Counted from the stretch's first letter, positions 1-8,420 are shown. The stretch: 64,000 nt of DNA from an uncultured Olsenella sp. (GCA_900314495.1 OMVJ01000001.1:1-64000), one strand, 5' to 3'. Notes: generated by a model not told the origin, from the letters alone. Numbers and translations: made by a program.

Positions 1-1
1 C

Positions 2-448
2 ATCTACCTGGCCAACCTCCTGGCAACCAGCAACAAGCAGATCATCGTCGTCTCAAACATGCTGGATGCGGTAAAGAAGGTCGCAGCGGGCGGCAACATC
101 GAGGCCCAGTGCCCCGGCGGCAAGGTCAACCTGGAGCTCAACGGCTTCGTGGGGGCCGCCACGGTGCAGGCCCTGAGCAACATGAGCTTTGACCTGGCCT
201 TCCTGGGCACTCTGGAGCTCAACGTGGCCAACAACAGCGTTGCAACCTTTGACCTGGAGGATGGCACCGTCAAGCAGACCGTGTTGAAGAACACCCAGCG
301 CACCTATCTGGTGGCCGACTCTCACAAGTTCCATACCCAGGGCAAGTACCGCTATGCCCGACTGACGGACTTCACCGGCGTCATTACCGACGACGATGAT
401 GAGGCAGACAGGAAGGCAATCCGGAAGCTGGGTATTGAGGTCTACTAA
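2..448 (+). CDS. DeoR-family transcriptional regulator, C-terminal part (5' end outside window)
   Basis: The reading frame is already open at the window edge and ends with TAA at 446-448, so the N-terminal winged helix is missing. What remains is the DeoR C-terminal sensor domain. It shows DLAFLGT in place of the family's CDLAFLGA stretch, then LVADSHKF (family LADSSKF) and a terminal GVITDDDDEAD motif. In this family the domain has a ribose-isomerase-like fold and binds a sugar phosphate that releases the repressor from DNA. The ligand and target operon lie outside the window. The family call is firm; the specificity is unknown. Confidence 0.85.
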   Translation: MYLANLLATSNKQIIVVSNMLDAVKKVAAGGNIEAQCPGGKVNLELNGFVGAATVQALSNMSFDLAFLGTLELNVANNSVATFDLEDGTVKQTVLKNTQRTYLVADSHKFHTQGKYRYARLTDFTGVITDDDDEADRKAIRKLGIEVY

Positions 449-486
449 ACGAGAGCTAGGGCTCCACCAGCTTAGTCTGTAGCCAT

Positions 487-536
487 TAGCCATAGGGGGT
501 ACTCCCTTATCCATAAGGGAGTACCCCCTATGGCTA
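487..536. repeat. Perfect 24-bp inverted repeat with 2-nt spacer
   Basis: Bases 487-510 are the exact reverse complement of 513-536, separated only by CC. The arm reads TAGCCATAGGGGGTACTCCC followed by TTAT. No T-run follows, so it is not a textbook intrinsic terminator, although RNA from either strand would form a very stable hairpin. It lies 38 bp after the DeoR gene. It could be a terminator, a small palindromic repeat element, or a recombination scar. Confidence 0.9.
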
Positions 537-601
537 GCCCACGAAGGCCCATGTGAGCCCGCCCGAGTTCATGGCCGTCGTCATGGGCAGAGTCTGCGCA
601 T

Positions 602-775
602 GTCGGGCCGGACGTGATTGGCGTACTGGCGAGTCGGGCCAGGCTGATAGACGAAGAGGCCAAGGACGTGAGGCTGATGGTCTTCTCGAAGTCCGGCTTC
701 ACCGACGAATGCGAGGAGGACGCACGCCGTCGGGGCAATGTCCGGCTGGTCGAGGTGAGCGAGATGTTCGGCTAA
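602..775 (+). pseudogene. C-terminal remnant of an ATP-binding protein (archaeal-ATPase/DUF234-like tail)
   Basis: One frame reads DVIGVLASRARLIDEEA, then VRLMVFSKSGFTDECEED and a V-L-V-x-x-x-E-M-F ending at TAA 773-775. The FSKSGF(T/D)xx stretch near the end is typical of the C-terminal DUF234-like portion of archaeal-type AAA+ ATPases. Upstream in this frame there is no start codon, no Walker motifs and no ATPase body, so this is a decayed fragment about 55 residues long. The family assignment is from memory of the motif and is moderate. Confidence 0.45.
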
Positions 776-854
776 CGCTCGGCTGAGCTTTGCCCAGCGG
801 CCGCGATGGATGGCATACTTATGCCGCAGAACGCAGACGCAGGAAGGATGACCC

Positions 855-1454
855 ATGGCCATCGAGATTAGGGATTTCGACCCACGCGACTCGGCGCGCC
901 TTGCCGAGTACTCCATTGCGGGCATGCACTTCGACCAGTACATGAGCAGCCGCCTCGCCCTCTCCCTGTACGGCCGCTTCTTCGTGGCCGGAGAGCTCGT
1001 CCACGCCAGCCAGGCAATCGCCGCCTACGAGGATGGCAGTCTGGCGGGCGCCCTCTTCGCCGACATCGCAGGCGAGCCACATCCCTACCGCACCTGGCCG
1101 CGTCGCCTTTTCGTGGGCGCCGTGGGACTCGCGGCGCGCCACGCCGAGGCGTCCTACCACGAGGCCTGCCGCGACATGCTCGCCTCCTACACCGCCGGCC
1201 GCCGCGTCGACGGCGAGATCTGCCTGCTCGCGGCCGACCCCCGGGCAAAGGGCAAGGGCATCGGCACGCTCCTCCTCGACGAGCTCGTCCGGCGCGAGGC
1301 GGGCAGGCACGTCTACCTCTACACCGACTCCAACTGCACCTACCAGTTCTACGAGCACCGCGGCTTCGAGCGGGTCGGCGAGCGCGCCATCGGCGCCGGC
1401 GCGGGCGGCAGGGGCATGCCGCTCGACTGCTACCTCTACGCCCGCGATCTCTAG
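855..1454 (+). CDS. GNAT-family N-acetyltransferase
   Basis: This 199-residue protein has the acetyl-CoA-binding core of GNAT enzymes. Residues about 123-145 read LAADPRAKGKGIG followed by TLLLDEL, the R/Q-x-x-G-x-G/A pyrophosphate loop, and YxFYEHRGFERVGE near residue 165 is the usual beta6-alpha4 end. AGGAAGG precedes the ATG at a good distance. The N-terminal half (residues 1-110) is variable, as in GNAT enzymes with unknown acceptors, so the substrate cannot be given. It stands alone between a degraded ATPase tail and the IS256 remnant, on the opposite strand to the latter. Confidence 0.85.
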   Translation: MAIEIRDFDPRDSARLAEYSIAGMHFDQYMSSRLALSLYGRFFVAGELVHASQAIAAYEDGSLAGALFADIAGEPHPYRTWPRRLFVGAVGLAARHAEASYHEACRDMLASYTAGRRVDGEICLLAADPRAKGKGIGTLLLDELVRREAGRHVYLYTDSNCTYQFYEHRGFERVGERAIGAGAGGRGMPLDCYLYARDL

Positions 1455-1492
1455 CGATGGCCGTTCCGCTTACCAATCGGGCCTGTTCGCTC

Positions 1493-1517
1493 TTACACCA
1501 ACATTTCAGACACGATC
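1493..1517. repeat. IS-end-like direct repeat, copy 1
   Basis: TTACACCAACATTTCAGACA followed by CGATC. It matches the copy at 2494-2518 in the same orientation, and it overlaps the stop codon of the truncated transposase. Confidence 0.55.
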
Positions 1518-2400
1518 AGGCGGCGCGCACGACCAGCGCGTCCTTCGCGCGGAACACCGGCGACAGCAGCCTGGCCACGCGGGCGCGCTTGCCGCGCGAC
1601 CTGGCCGCGCGGCAGCAGTCGCGGACCAGGTGGACGACGCACCGCTGCCAGGCCGCCCCCTGGAAGACCTCGCCGACCGCCCTGACCAGGCCGCCGTGGG
1701 CGTCGGAGACGACCAGGCGCACGCCTCCCACCCCGCGGCCCCTCAGGGCGCGCAAAAAGCCCAGCCACGAGTCGTAGGACTCGGTGTCCACCACGTCGAA
1801 GCCCGGCACGTGGCGCATGCCCCGCTCGTCGCAGCCGATCGCGGTGACGACCGCGACGGACGCCACGTGCCCCCCTTCGCGGCACCTCACGTATGTGGCG
1901 TCGAGCCAGACGTACGGGAAGCCGCCGAGCTCGCCCAGGGCGCGGCCGTTGAGGTCCCCGACCGCGGCGTCGAGCGCGCGGCATATGCGGCTGACCTGGT
2001 CCTTGCTGAGGGAGTCGACGCCGAGCGCCCTGGCCACCGCCTCCACCTTGCGCGTGGAGAGGCCGCCGGCGTACATCTCGGATATCGCCGCGGCCATCGC
2101 CTTGTCCGTGCGGGAGTAGCGCTCGAGCAGGTCCTGCGGGAAGAACGTGCCCGCCCTGAGCTTGGGGATCCTGAGCTCCAGGGTGCCGATCGTCGTCTCC
2201 AGCCTGCGGTCGCGGTAGCCGTTGCGGCTGGTGCCGGCGTCCTCCGCGGCCGCCTCGGCCATCGCACGCATGACCTCGTTCACGATCTGCTCGAGCAGTG
2301 CGCGCCCGAGCTCCATCAGGTTCACCGTCCCGTCGGCGAGCCGGGGCATCTCCATCGCCGCCACCGCGGCGTCAACCGTTACACTGTCCATTGTGGCCAT
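1516..2400 (-). pseudogene. IS256-family (mutator-type) transposase, C-terminally truncated
   Basis: The 294-residue product has the N-terminal and catalytic-core features of IS256 transposases. TSRNGYRDR and LRIPKLRAGTFFP lie in the first 90 residues, VWLDATYVR contains the first catalytic Asp, and VVSDAHGGL followed by WQRCVVHLVR contains the second Asp and the C/H region. Full-length members are close to 400 residues. Here the frame stops after FRAKDALVVRAA, before the region that carries the third catalytic residue (Glu), so the enzyme should be inactive. ATG at 2400 is the natural start. The stop coincides with an IS-end-like sequence, which suggests the truncation came from recombination or insertion of a second copy rather than a point mutation. 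Confidence 0.8.
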
Positions 2401-2493
2401 CGACCTTTCCTCGAATCCGATACTTTGGGCAGTACGAATTCTAGGGCGGTGGCCACGCCTATCTCAAATCCAGAAGACGGCCGGTTTGCCGCC

Positions 2494-2518
2494 TGCACCA
2501 ACATTCGCGACACAATCG
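2494..2518. repeat. IS-end-like direct repeat, copy 2
   Basis: TGCACCAACATTCGCGACAC followed by AATCG. It is directly repeated relative to 1493-1517, 1001 bp away, and lies upstream of the transposase start (on the minus strand). Confidence 0.5.
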
Positions 2519-2609
2519 TTTTCCCAATCTCAAGCCAGTCGATATTGCCGTTCACGCTTTCGTCGGATCGCTTGGAGCTAACTACTTCACGGGGAATGTT
2601 GTCGTTCGC

Positions 2610-3566
2610 ATGCCCCCAAACCTCCGTTCCGGATTCGAGGTATATAGAGAGAGCGCTAGCGAAGAGCCCGGCAATATCAGTACAGTTATGCCTCGCTCCA
2701 ATGCAGCGCTCGATGATGCAAAGGTTAGGATGGCGCAGAGGGTTGAATCTCCCGATGGGAAGCCAGAGGAATGGTTCGATAACTTTGAGGAGCTTGCAGG
2801 AGAGCTGAAAAAGCTGCTCGCACCCATCACCATTCGAAAGGTGGAATGGCAACCCATTGGAGTGAGCGTGCGTAGGAAGCTGAAAGGCGAGGGCGGGCAC
2901 AATCTGCTGCGCTCCAACGAGCTGCAGTTCAGCGCTGCCATTGATCCCGACTGTCATATTTGCGGAGCTTCTTCGGATCGCAACCTCACCATCGAACACA
3001 CCCCGTTTGGTCGTCATATGGGCGACTATACAACTCAGCTGGGCCATCTGTGCATGATGCTGCCCAGTCCCGACAATCAGGAATGGAGTGACAGGAAACA
3101 CCCGATTTTGCTGCCCCCACCGGAGGCTGTCTCTGAGCTGAACTTGGAGTATCACCCCACCACGGGCAAGTTTGTGGACGCGTCGAGGGAACCTATTATC
3201 GTTTGCGACGGTAGCCCCGAGAACTATTACGAGGATGTGGTAAGCGACTTGATGCTCATGATGTCGGATGCCTTCTCGGAACTGTGCGAGGCCCACGACG
3301 TGCGCTTCTTTGCTTTCAGCGAACGGAGTAGAGGTGTGGCTAATGGTGGGTATAACAACCTCTGCAGCAGGTACTGGGAGCTTGATTCGAAGGGAGACAT
3401 CATTGCGCACTACAGCAACTATGGCGAAGCTGAACCAGCTGCAGTTCCCACGTACTGCCAGTCCTGCCCGCTTTGTACTGGGATGAGTGTGGACGTTGCC
3501 GCCATCGAGGTGGATGATCCTCTTACCTTGGGGTTGCTTGACTTCATTGAGGGGGACGAGAGTTAG
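2610..3566 (+). CDS. Cys-rich protein of unknown function, partner of a TIR gene
   Basis: I do not recognise a family for this 318-residue product. It has C115-x2-C118 followed by IEH at H130, which resembles the opening of an HNH/zinc-finger module, but the rest of the HNH signature is absent. A C-terminal C283-x2-C286-x2-C289 cluster could complete a metal site. No signal peptide or membrane segment is visible. No Shine-Dalgarno sequence precedes the ATG at 2610, and an in-frame ATG at 2688 is an alternative. The TIR-domain gene begins about 50-70 bp downstream on the same strand, so the two probably form one operon. Codon use is less GC-biased than the core genes, which suggests transfer. 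A role in metal or nucleic-acid binding is inference only. Confidence 0.65.
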   Translation: MPPNLRSGFEVYRESASEEPGNISTVMPRSNAALDDAKVRMAQRVESPDGKPEEWFDNFEELAGELKKLLAPITIRKVEWQPIGVSVRRKLKGEGGHNLLRSNELQFSAAIDPDCHICGASSDRNLTIEHTPFGRHMGDYTTQLGHLCMMLPSPDNQEWSDRKHPILLPPPEAVSELNLEYHPTTGKFVDASREPIIVCDGSPENYYEDVVSDLMLMMSDAFSELCEAHDVRFFAFSERSRGVANGGYNNLCSRYWELDSKGDIIAHYSNYGEAEPAAVPTYCQSCPLCTGMSVDVAAIEVDDPLTLGLLDFIEGDES

Positions 3567-3633
3567 CTCCTAGCCTTTGGGAATCATTGCATCCGCATAC
3601 TAACGCTGTTCTTTGGTAGGATTGCCAGACAAC

Positions 3634-4623
3634 ATGTTGAAGATTGAGGCTTATGGCGGAAGCCTGACGGAGGCGGTCTTGGACACTGCAAGTAGTACGA
3701 AGCCACGTAAAATATTCATTTCACATTCAAGCCTAGACGCGGCATATGTAAAGGCGTTCGTTGAGCTTCTAGAAGATATTGGTGTGCCCGACAGGGCGAT
3801 AGTTTGCTCTTCTGTTCCTGATTACGGCGTTCCGGAGGGCGTGGATATTTTCGACTGGCTTCGGCGCCAGTTCGTTGAGTGCGATTTACACGTGGTGTAT
3901 GCCCTGAGCTCAAACTACTACAAGAGTCCCGCCAGCCTGAATGAGATGGGTGCTGCTTGGGTTGTGAAGGCTGAATCCTCGCTGTTATTACTCCCAGGTT
4001 TTGAATTTGGAAACATCCGGGGTTGCGTGAATCCCAGAGCCGCAGGCATTAAGCTTGATGGACCCGAGGATGAATTGAAAGCACGTCTCGGAGAACTCAA
4101 GGATAAGTTTGTAAAGCAGTTCTCGCTTGAGCGTCCTAGGGATGCCAGGTGGGAGCGGCGACGCGACGAGTTCATTATGAAGATTCGCGGCATTGCGTTG
4201 GAGGCTGCTGAACAGGAATCTCAGTCTTCAGATGAGCTGATCGAGCCGAGTATGCGGTCCGCAGTAGCCGCCGACACTGCTAGTGCTTCTACGATGCTTC
4301 ACGTTCCACTAGAGCCTGCGTTCCTTCTTGTCTATGCGGCATGCGGCGATGGCCAGATATGGAGCATAAGGACTCTAGGCTCAGGAACTTTGGTGCAGGC
4401 TGCAGGAAAACACTTCACCGCGAACGCTACTCCTCGAGAATCGGCTCGCTGGGTCGAAGCCCTGGATACTCTTGTTGCCCAAGGTTGGGTGAAGCCGGTG
4501 GGGTCTAAGGGGCAAGTCTTTGAGGTGACTGGGACTGGCTACAAGGTCTCTGACAAGCTCAAGGATGCCATGGGTATTGACACAAGCCACGATCCTCTTG
4601 AGGAGCTGAAAAGGTTCGAGTAG
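3634..4623 (+). CDS. TIR-domain protein with C-terminal winged-helix-like region
   Basis: The N-terminal 145 residues form a bacterial TIR domain. KIFISHSS begins strand A, VCSSVPDYGVPEG and IFDWLRRQF follow, and SNYYKSPASLNEMGAAWV carries the glutamate (about residue 104) at the position of the NADase catalytic Glu in this group. Residues 225-329 look like a small helical or winged-helix module, with a 'LDTLVAQGWVKPVG' stretch followed by FEVTGTGYKVSD. Bacterial TIR proteins of this kind typically degrade or cyclise NAD+ as effectors of abortive phage defence. TTG at 3613 would add seven residues, but ATG 3634 is preferred. The neighbour upstream is the Cys-rich gene. Base composition is lower in GC than the housekeeping genes. 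Confidence 0.8.
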   Translation: MLKIEAYGGSLTEAVLDTASSTKPRKIFISHSSLDAAYVKAFVELLEDIGVPDRAIVCSSVPDYGVPEGVDIFDWLRRQFVECDLHVVYALSSNYYKSPASLNEMGAAWVVKAESSLLLLPGFEFGNIRGCVNPRAAGIKLDGPEDELKARLGELKDKFVKQFSLERPRDARWERRRDEFIMKIRGIALEAAEQESQSSDELIEPSMRSAVAADTASASTMLHVPLEPAFLLVYAACGDGQIWSIRTLGSGTLVQAAGKHFTANATPRESARWVEALDTLVAQGWVKPVGSKGQVFEVTGTGYKVSDKLKDAMGIDTSHDPLEELKRFE

Positions 4624-4792
4624 TCGGATTGTGCGCTTGGTGCTAAGGTGACCGTCGTGAGTTTGTGACGTGCAAGCTCGATGCAGATTTCAGTGACGGA
4701 GTACTAGAGACAACCATTGTCCATGCATTTGTCCCGAGATTGTCAGCCTGGTGGCCGCTGCAAACACCTATTCCTTGGGGAGGACGTCCGCA

Positions 4793-5545
4793 ATGAGGCT
4801 TAACGGGATGACGGTTGTAGTCACATTGGCTGTCTCGGTGTTGTCGCTAGTCTTAGCAATTGTTGTGTTCTCGCACAAGTTGACTCCGACCGAAGACAGC
4901 ACGTTGGCTCCGGCCGAGGACGTCACGTATGACGACTTCCTTTATGATCTGCTCATGGGCGTTTTCAGTGGCGCGGTGCTGACTTGTGCAACTTCTGGCG
5001 TTGGGTATCTTGTCGAGCGCAGACACACGCTGGAGGCTTTCCATCATAGGACGTTGGTTATCCTCAAGTACCTGAGGACATATGAAACCGATTGGGACAC
5101 AGAGAAGAAGGTGCGCTTCTTCCTCGAGTACCACCGCGTTGACAAGTCTGAGTGGGATATGGCCTTCGGGGACATCGCCTTCCTCTGGAATCCGCTTGGC
5201 GCAAAGAAGAAGGCATTGTGGAAGAACATTTACGGACCTATCAACGAGCTTAATCACGCCGTCGCTCGGCACGAGTACCACTTTGAGAAGCAGATCAAAT
5301 ACATTGAAGAGGGTCTTGCTGGCAACGAGCGCGTAATGCGGGATTTCATAGCGGAGATCGAGCCTCTCTTCATGACGGAGCGCACTTCAATCACTCCGGG
5401 CGATGGTTGCGTGCCAATTGACGTAGCACCTTACAACTGGCTGGTGCAAGACGTTGAGTCGGCGCTGAACAGCAACGAGTACTTCACCTACACGTATGGA
5501 AGGCGGACTGCCAGGCGTGTGGAAAGGCTACGGGACGGCTGCTGA
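4793..5545 (+). CDS. Two-helix membrane protein of unknown function
   Basis: The start is ATG 4793, preceded by GGGGAGG nine bases upstream; an in-frame GTG at 4751 lacks such a site. Residues 5-28 (TVVVTLAVSVLSLVLAIVVF) and about 52-73 are hydrophobic and likely cross the membrane, leaving a C-terminal cytoplasmic part of about 180 residues that is charged and mostly helical. I do not recognise the family. The gene follows the TIR gene after 169 bp and ends 18 bp inside the convergent downstream gene. In this context a membrane-anchored component or effector of a defence cassette is possible, but there is no motif to prove it. Confidence 0.6.
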   Translation: MRLNGMTVVVTLAVSVLSLVLAIVVFSHKLTPTEDSTLAPAEDVTYDDFLYDLLMGVFSGAVLTCATSGVGYLVERRHTLEAFHHRTLVILKYLRTYETDWDTEKKVRFFLEYHRVDKSEWDMAFGDIAFLWNPLGAKKKALWKNIYGPINELNHAVARHEYHFEKQIKYIEEGLAGNERVMRDFIAEIEPLFMTERTSITPGDGCVPIDVAPYNWLVQDVESALNSNEYFTYTYGRRTARRVERLRDGC

Positions 5546-6292
5546 TGATGGGCAGTTGGGAAGTGACGCAGTTGGCGCTACGAGCGGCTCTCCAGTTGCC
5601 ATGAGGTTGAGCCTGCCATCGTCATCCCTAAATGTCAGCACAGGATGTTCCAGGAAGTCGACGAACTTGTCCCGGGGGAGTGGCGTGCCGTCCCACCATA
5701 CATCTCCAGCTAGTTGTGCTTGCAGCAAGATTACCTGGCAAAGGCCTGGCTTCACGAGTTCAAGGCTAACCCGCCTGCAAAAAACGGTCATGTCTAGGCG
5801 CAGGCGACGGTCCTCTTCCACCACAAGCTCCTCGCCATGCGCCAAGGCGCACAGACAGACGATGAAGTCATTCACCGCGGCGCGCGACGCTCTGGCTGCC
5901 CCACATACGTCGAGCAAGGCCCGCAGCTCTCTGGATATCTCTGCTTTGTCGTTGCGTGCAACAGCAGGCTTTGATTCGGGGTTAGTCTTGGTGACGTTGC
6001 CTAGCGGCTGGCTGCCTGCTTGCGCAAGGGTTTGGAAGTTGAAGGCATCGAGCTTTGAAGCCAGGTACTGGGAGTGCCCTTTGTCCCTTACCGGGTGCAC
6101 GAGGCCATCTGCAAAATCACGGAGCGCGTTGCTTTGCTGTGTGGGGCGCGCGAGCAGCAGAAGCGTCGCAACGTCCTTGGCAGTGAACTTGCCGCCAGCA
6201 ACCGTCTCGGCGGAACGGCGGATGCGATGCTTCCAGACTTCTGGCATGTCGGAGAACTCGATGGTTTCTTTGACCTTACCGTGCTTGGCCAT
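5528..6292 (-). CDS. Hypothetical protein, unknown family
   Basis: This 254-residue frame starts at an ATG with AAAGGAGGT just upstream, one of the strongest ribosome-binding sites in the accessory region, which is the main reason to accept it. The protein is soluble in appearance. It has an N-terminal basic helical part (WKHRIRRSAETVAGGKF), a middle with DVATLLLLARP and a C-terminal WWDGTPLPRDKFVDFLEHP stretch. No catalytic motif is recognised. It is convergent with the membrane-protein gene (18-bp overlap) and divergent from the SIR2 gene, so it may share a control region with the latter. Function unknown. Confidence 0.6.
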   Translation of the reverse strand: MAKHGKVKETIEFSDMPEVWKHRIRRSAETVAGGKFTAKDVATLLLLARPTQQSNALRDFADGLVHPVRDKGHSQYLASKLDAFNFQTLAQAGSQPLGNVTKTNPESKPAVARNDKAEISRELRALLDVCGAARASRAAVNDFIVCLCALAHGEELVVEEDRRLRLDMTVFCRRVSLELVKPGLCQVILLQAQLAGDVWWDGTPLPRDKFVDFLEHPVLTFRDDDGRLNLMATGEPLVAPTASLPNCPSSAAVP

Positions 6293-6638
6293 CCGTACCT
6301 CCTTTGTGGGTTGCTCTCTCCGTTGATATCACAAGGGTTCGGCATTCCACGACACGCCTACACGTCGAGTGGCCACAACGGCTGCAACGCCCGCGCGTGA
6401 ATCTGTAGCGAAACGGCATGTGGTCGAGCTGGGAGTTGCTGGGCTCTTCAGCACCGTCGGCCGAGCGCGGGTAGTACCCAGCGCGTCTGCAAACGGCGGG
6501 TGATTCTTCTGCATTGTACGAAATTGCATAGACACTGGTATTGATTTGTTCCGACGGGTTTGCACTGGAAGAATTACCTCGCGCCCCGCTGCACTGATAG
6601 ACTTGTCGGCTAAGACAACGAAGAGAAGGGACGTGCTT
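6293..6638. other. Intergenic region between a hypothetical gene and the SIR2 gene
   Basis: This 346-bp divergent region has no convincing gene. It should hold the promoters of both flanking genes, but I cannot point to a clear -35/-10 pair. Short open frames here lack ribosome-binding sites. Confidence 0.4.
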
Positions 6639-8255
6639 GTGAACGAGAAGGCGCGCGAAGACATAATCAATGCCGTTGGCTCTGTAATCGAATCTGCCAA
6701 TCGATACCCGTTCCTCTTTGTGGGTTCGGGCCTCTCCAAACGCTATCTCGGCACGCCGTCGTGGGAGCCTCTGCTGAGGGAGCTTAGCGAAAAGACGATT
6801 GGGCCCCAAGAATACATGCGGCTTTCTGCTAGGGCGAGGACCGCGGAAAGGCGTGGCGAGACGGACTCGGCTCTTCCTTATCTGGCGCAACTCATGGAAG
6901 ATCCCATCAACGACTGCATCGTCACAGATGAAGCATTCTCTAGTTTCCGAGCTGCGCATAACAGCGAGCTCTTGGCGGGCATATCTCCCATGCGTATGTT
7001 CATTGCAGATATGCTCGCAGCCGCCAACATAGTAAACCCCACCGACCGTGAGCTCCGTGAGCTCGTGAGGGCGGGCAAGGATCGTGTCTCAGGCGTCATT
7101 ACTACAAACTACGACCGGCTCTGCGAGACCATTTTTCCTGACTTCACTCCATATGTAGGACAGGACGGGCTTATCTTCCGCGACCCTAGCTATTCTCGCG
7201 AGATCTATGAGATTCATGGGTCAGTGAACGATCCGGATTCGCTCGTAATCACGGAGTCTGATTACCGTGAGTTTGATAGGAAAAGCAAGTACCTCGCAGC
7301 GAAGATGCTGACCGTGTTTATGGAGTACCCAATCATTTTCCTCGGGTACTCCATCAGCGATCAAAATGTACGGAAGATTCTAGGGGAAGTCTGCCAGTGC
7401 GTCGGTCCTCGGAGACTTGATGATCTCCGTGGGCGTATCGTTTTCGTCCAGTATGGAGCGACCGAAGAGGGTCCAATCAGCACTTATACAGAGTCATTTG
7501 ATGGGCATTCGCTGAGCATGGTCAGCGTTACTACAGACGACTTCACTCCAATTTTCGAGGCAATCGGAAACTCGAAAAAACTCTATAACACGAGGTTCAT
7601 TCGAGAGATTAGGAGCGATATCTACAACCTCGCGTCGCACATTGACCCGAGCCGCGAAATTGTGCTTGCTGGTGTTGATAATGCCCTCGCAAGTCTGCCC
7701 GATACTAAGAAGGCGATACTGGGTATTGGTATCGTCGGGGAAGAATTTGGCATGCCAATCACGGCGCAGGATCTGTACGAGGACGTCGTTCTAGACAATA
7801 AGCACTTCCAACCTCGTCTCATTGTCGATGCGTACCTCGAGATACTCCTCAAGCAAAACAGCGGCGGCCTTCCCATCTACAAATACTTGAGTGCATACAA
7901 CGGCATCATTGGTGAAAGGACTCAACAAGCCGTCGATAGGCAGACCTGCGTTGACTCTTTCAGGAACCAATCTATTCGACAAACGTTGAGTGGCCAGAGA
8001 AACCGTTTCGCCGGTAGGCTTAGCGTGGAAGGCTTGATAGAGGCTGTCGGGTACGAAAAGGCATATAAGCACATGTCTATACTTGATGACAGCGAGATTG
8101 ACTGGCAAGCCTTGAGGATGTATCTCACTGGGTTGCTTGATGCTGATGCCGAGAAAGCAGACGCTGCAAAAAGTATTCTGTTTGACCCTGAGTTCCGAAG
8201 AATGGTCCGCGTGTACGATCTGCTACGGTATCGCTCAATTTACCTCGACAAATAA
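6639..8255 (+). CDS. SIR2-domain protein (putative NADase defence effector)
   Basis: The N-terminal 260 residues form a SIR2-like domain. PFLFVGSGLSKR (GSG at 29-31) is the NAD-binding loop, ITTNYDRL has N157 and D159, and EIHGSVNDPDS has the catalytic-position H193. These are the residues that SIR2 defence proteins use for NAD+ hydrolysis. The remaining 280 residues are helical and unrecognised; they could sense phage or mediate assembly. GTG 6639 is chosen as start because GAAGGG lies eight bases upstream; an in-frame TTG at 6546 has no such site. No second gene clearly belongs to it, so it may act alone, as some SIR2 defence genes do, or with the divergent 254-residue protein. Confidence 0.8.
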   Translation: MNEKAREDIINAVGSVIESANRYPFLFVGSGLSKRYLGTPSWEPLLRELSEKTIGPQEYMRLSARARTAERRGETDSALPYLAQLMEDPINDCIVTDEAFSSFRAAHNSELLAGISPMRMFIADMLAAANIVNPTDRELRELVRAGKDRVSGVITTNYDRLCETIFPDFTPYVGQDGLIFRDPSYSREIYEIHGSVNDPDSLVITESDYREFDRKSKYLAAKMLTVFMEYPIIFLGYSISDQNVRKILGEVCQCVGPRRLDDLRGRIVFVQYGATEEGPISTYTESFDGHSLSMVSVTTDDFTPIFEAIGNSKKLYNTRFIREIRSDIYNLASHIDPSREIVLAGVDNALASLPDTKKAILGIGIVGEEFGMPITAQDLYEDVVLDNKHFQPRLIVDAYLEILLKQNSGGLPIYKYLSAYNGIIGERTQQAVDRQTCVDSFRNQSIRQTLSGQRNRFAGRLSVEGLIEAVGYEKAYKHMSILDDSEIDWQALRMYLTGLLDADAEKADAAKSILFDPEFRRMVRVYDLLRYRSIYLDK

Positions 8256-8420
8256 AGGAAGTCCCCCGACCTTCACCTTCAGTGCGGACGGCGCGCACCT
8301 GGATTCAGACAGGGGACCTACTCCCAAATCGTGTCAGCTTTTGCTGACAAAACTAATATACCCCAGGCAGAGCGAACGGATACTGGCAAGAAGCACTTCT
8401 CCAGCCCGTTCGCACAATCG

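Larger units (their letters stand above)
1493..2518 (-). mobile_element. Truncated IS256-family element
   Basis: A C-terminally truncated IS256-type transposase is bounded by two similar 25-nt end sequences. They run in the same orientation (1493-1517 and 2494-2518), not inverted as expected of an intact element. They share 18 of 24 compared positions, including CACCAACATT and GACAC. The copy upstream of the transposase sits about 95 bp before its start and is probably the element's own left end. The copy at 1493 begins exactly where the transposase frame stops. The element should be immobile without outside transposase. Confidence 0.65.

Noticed and set aside
1033-2808. Long plus-strand open frame through the GNAT gene and IS remnant
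   Set aside because: It crosses two unrelated coding regions, and its composition (Ala/Arg/Pro-rich) is that of a GC-rich antisense or shifted frame.
2379-3410. Long minus-strand open frame (343 codons) opposite the Cys-rich gene
   Set aside because: It has no family motif and runs across the IS end. The plus strand has coherent Cys motifs and operon context with the TIR gene. It is best explained as a shadow.
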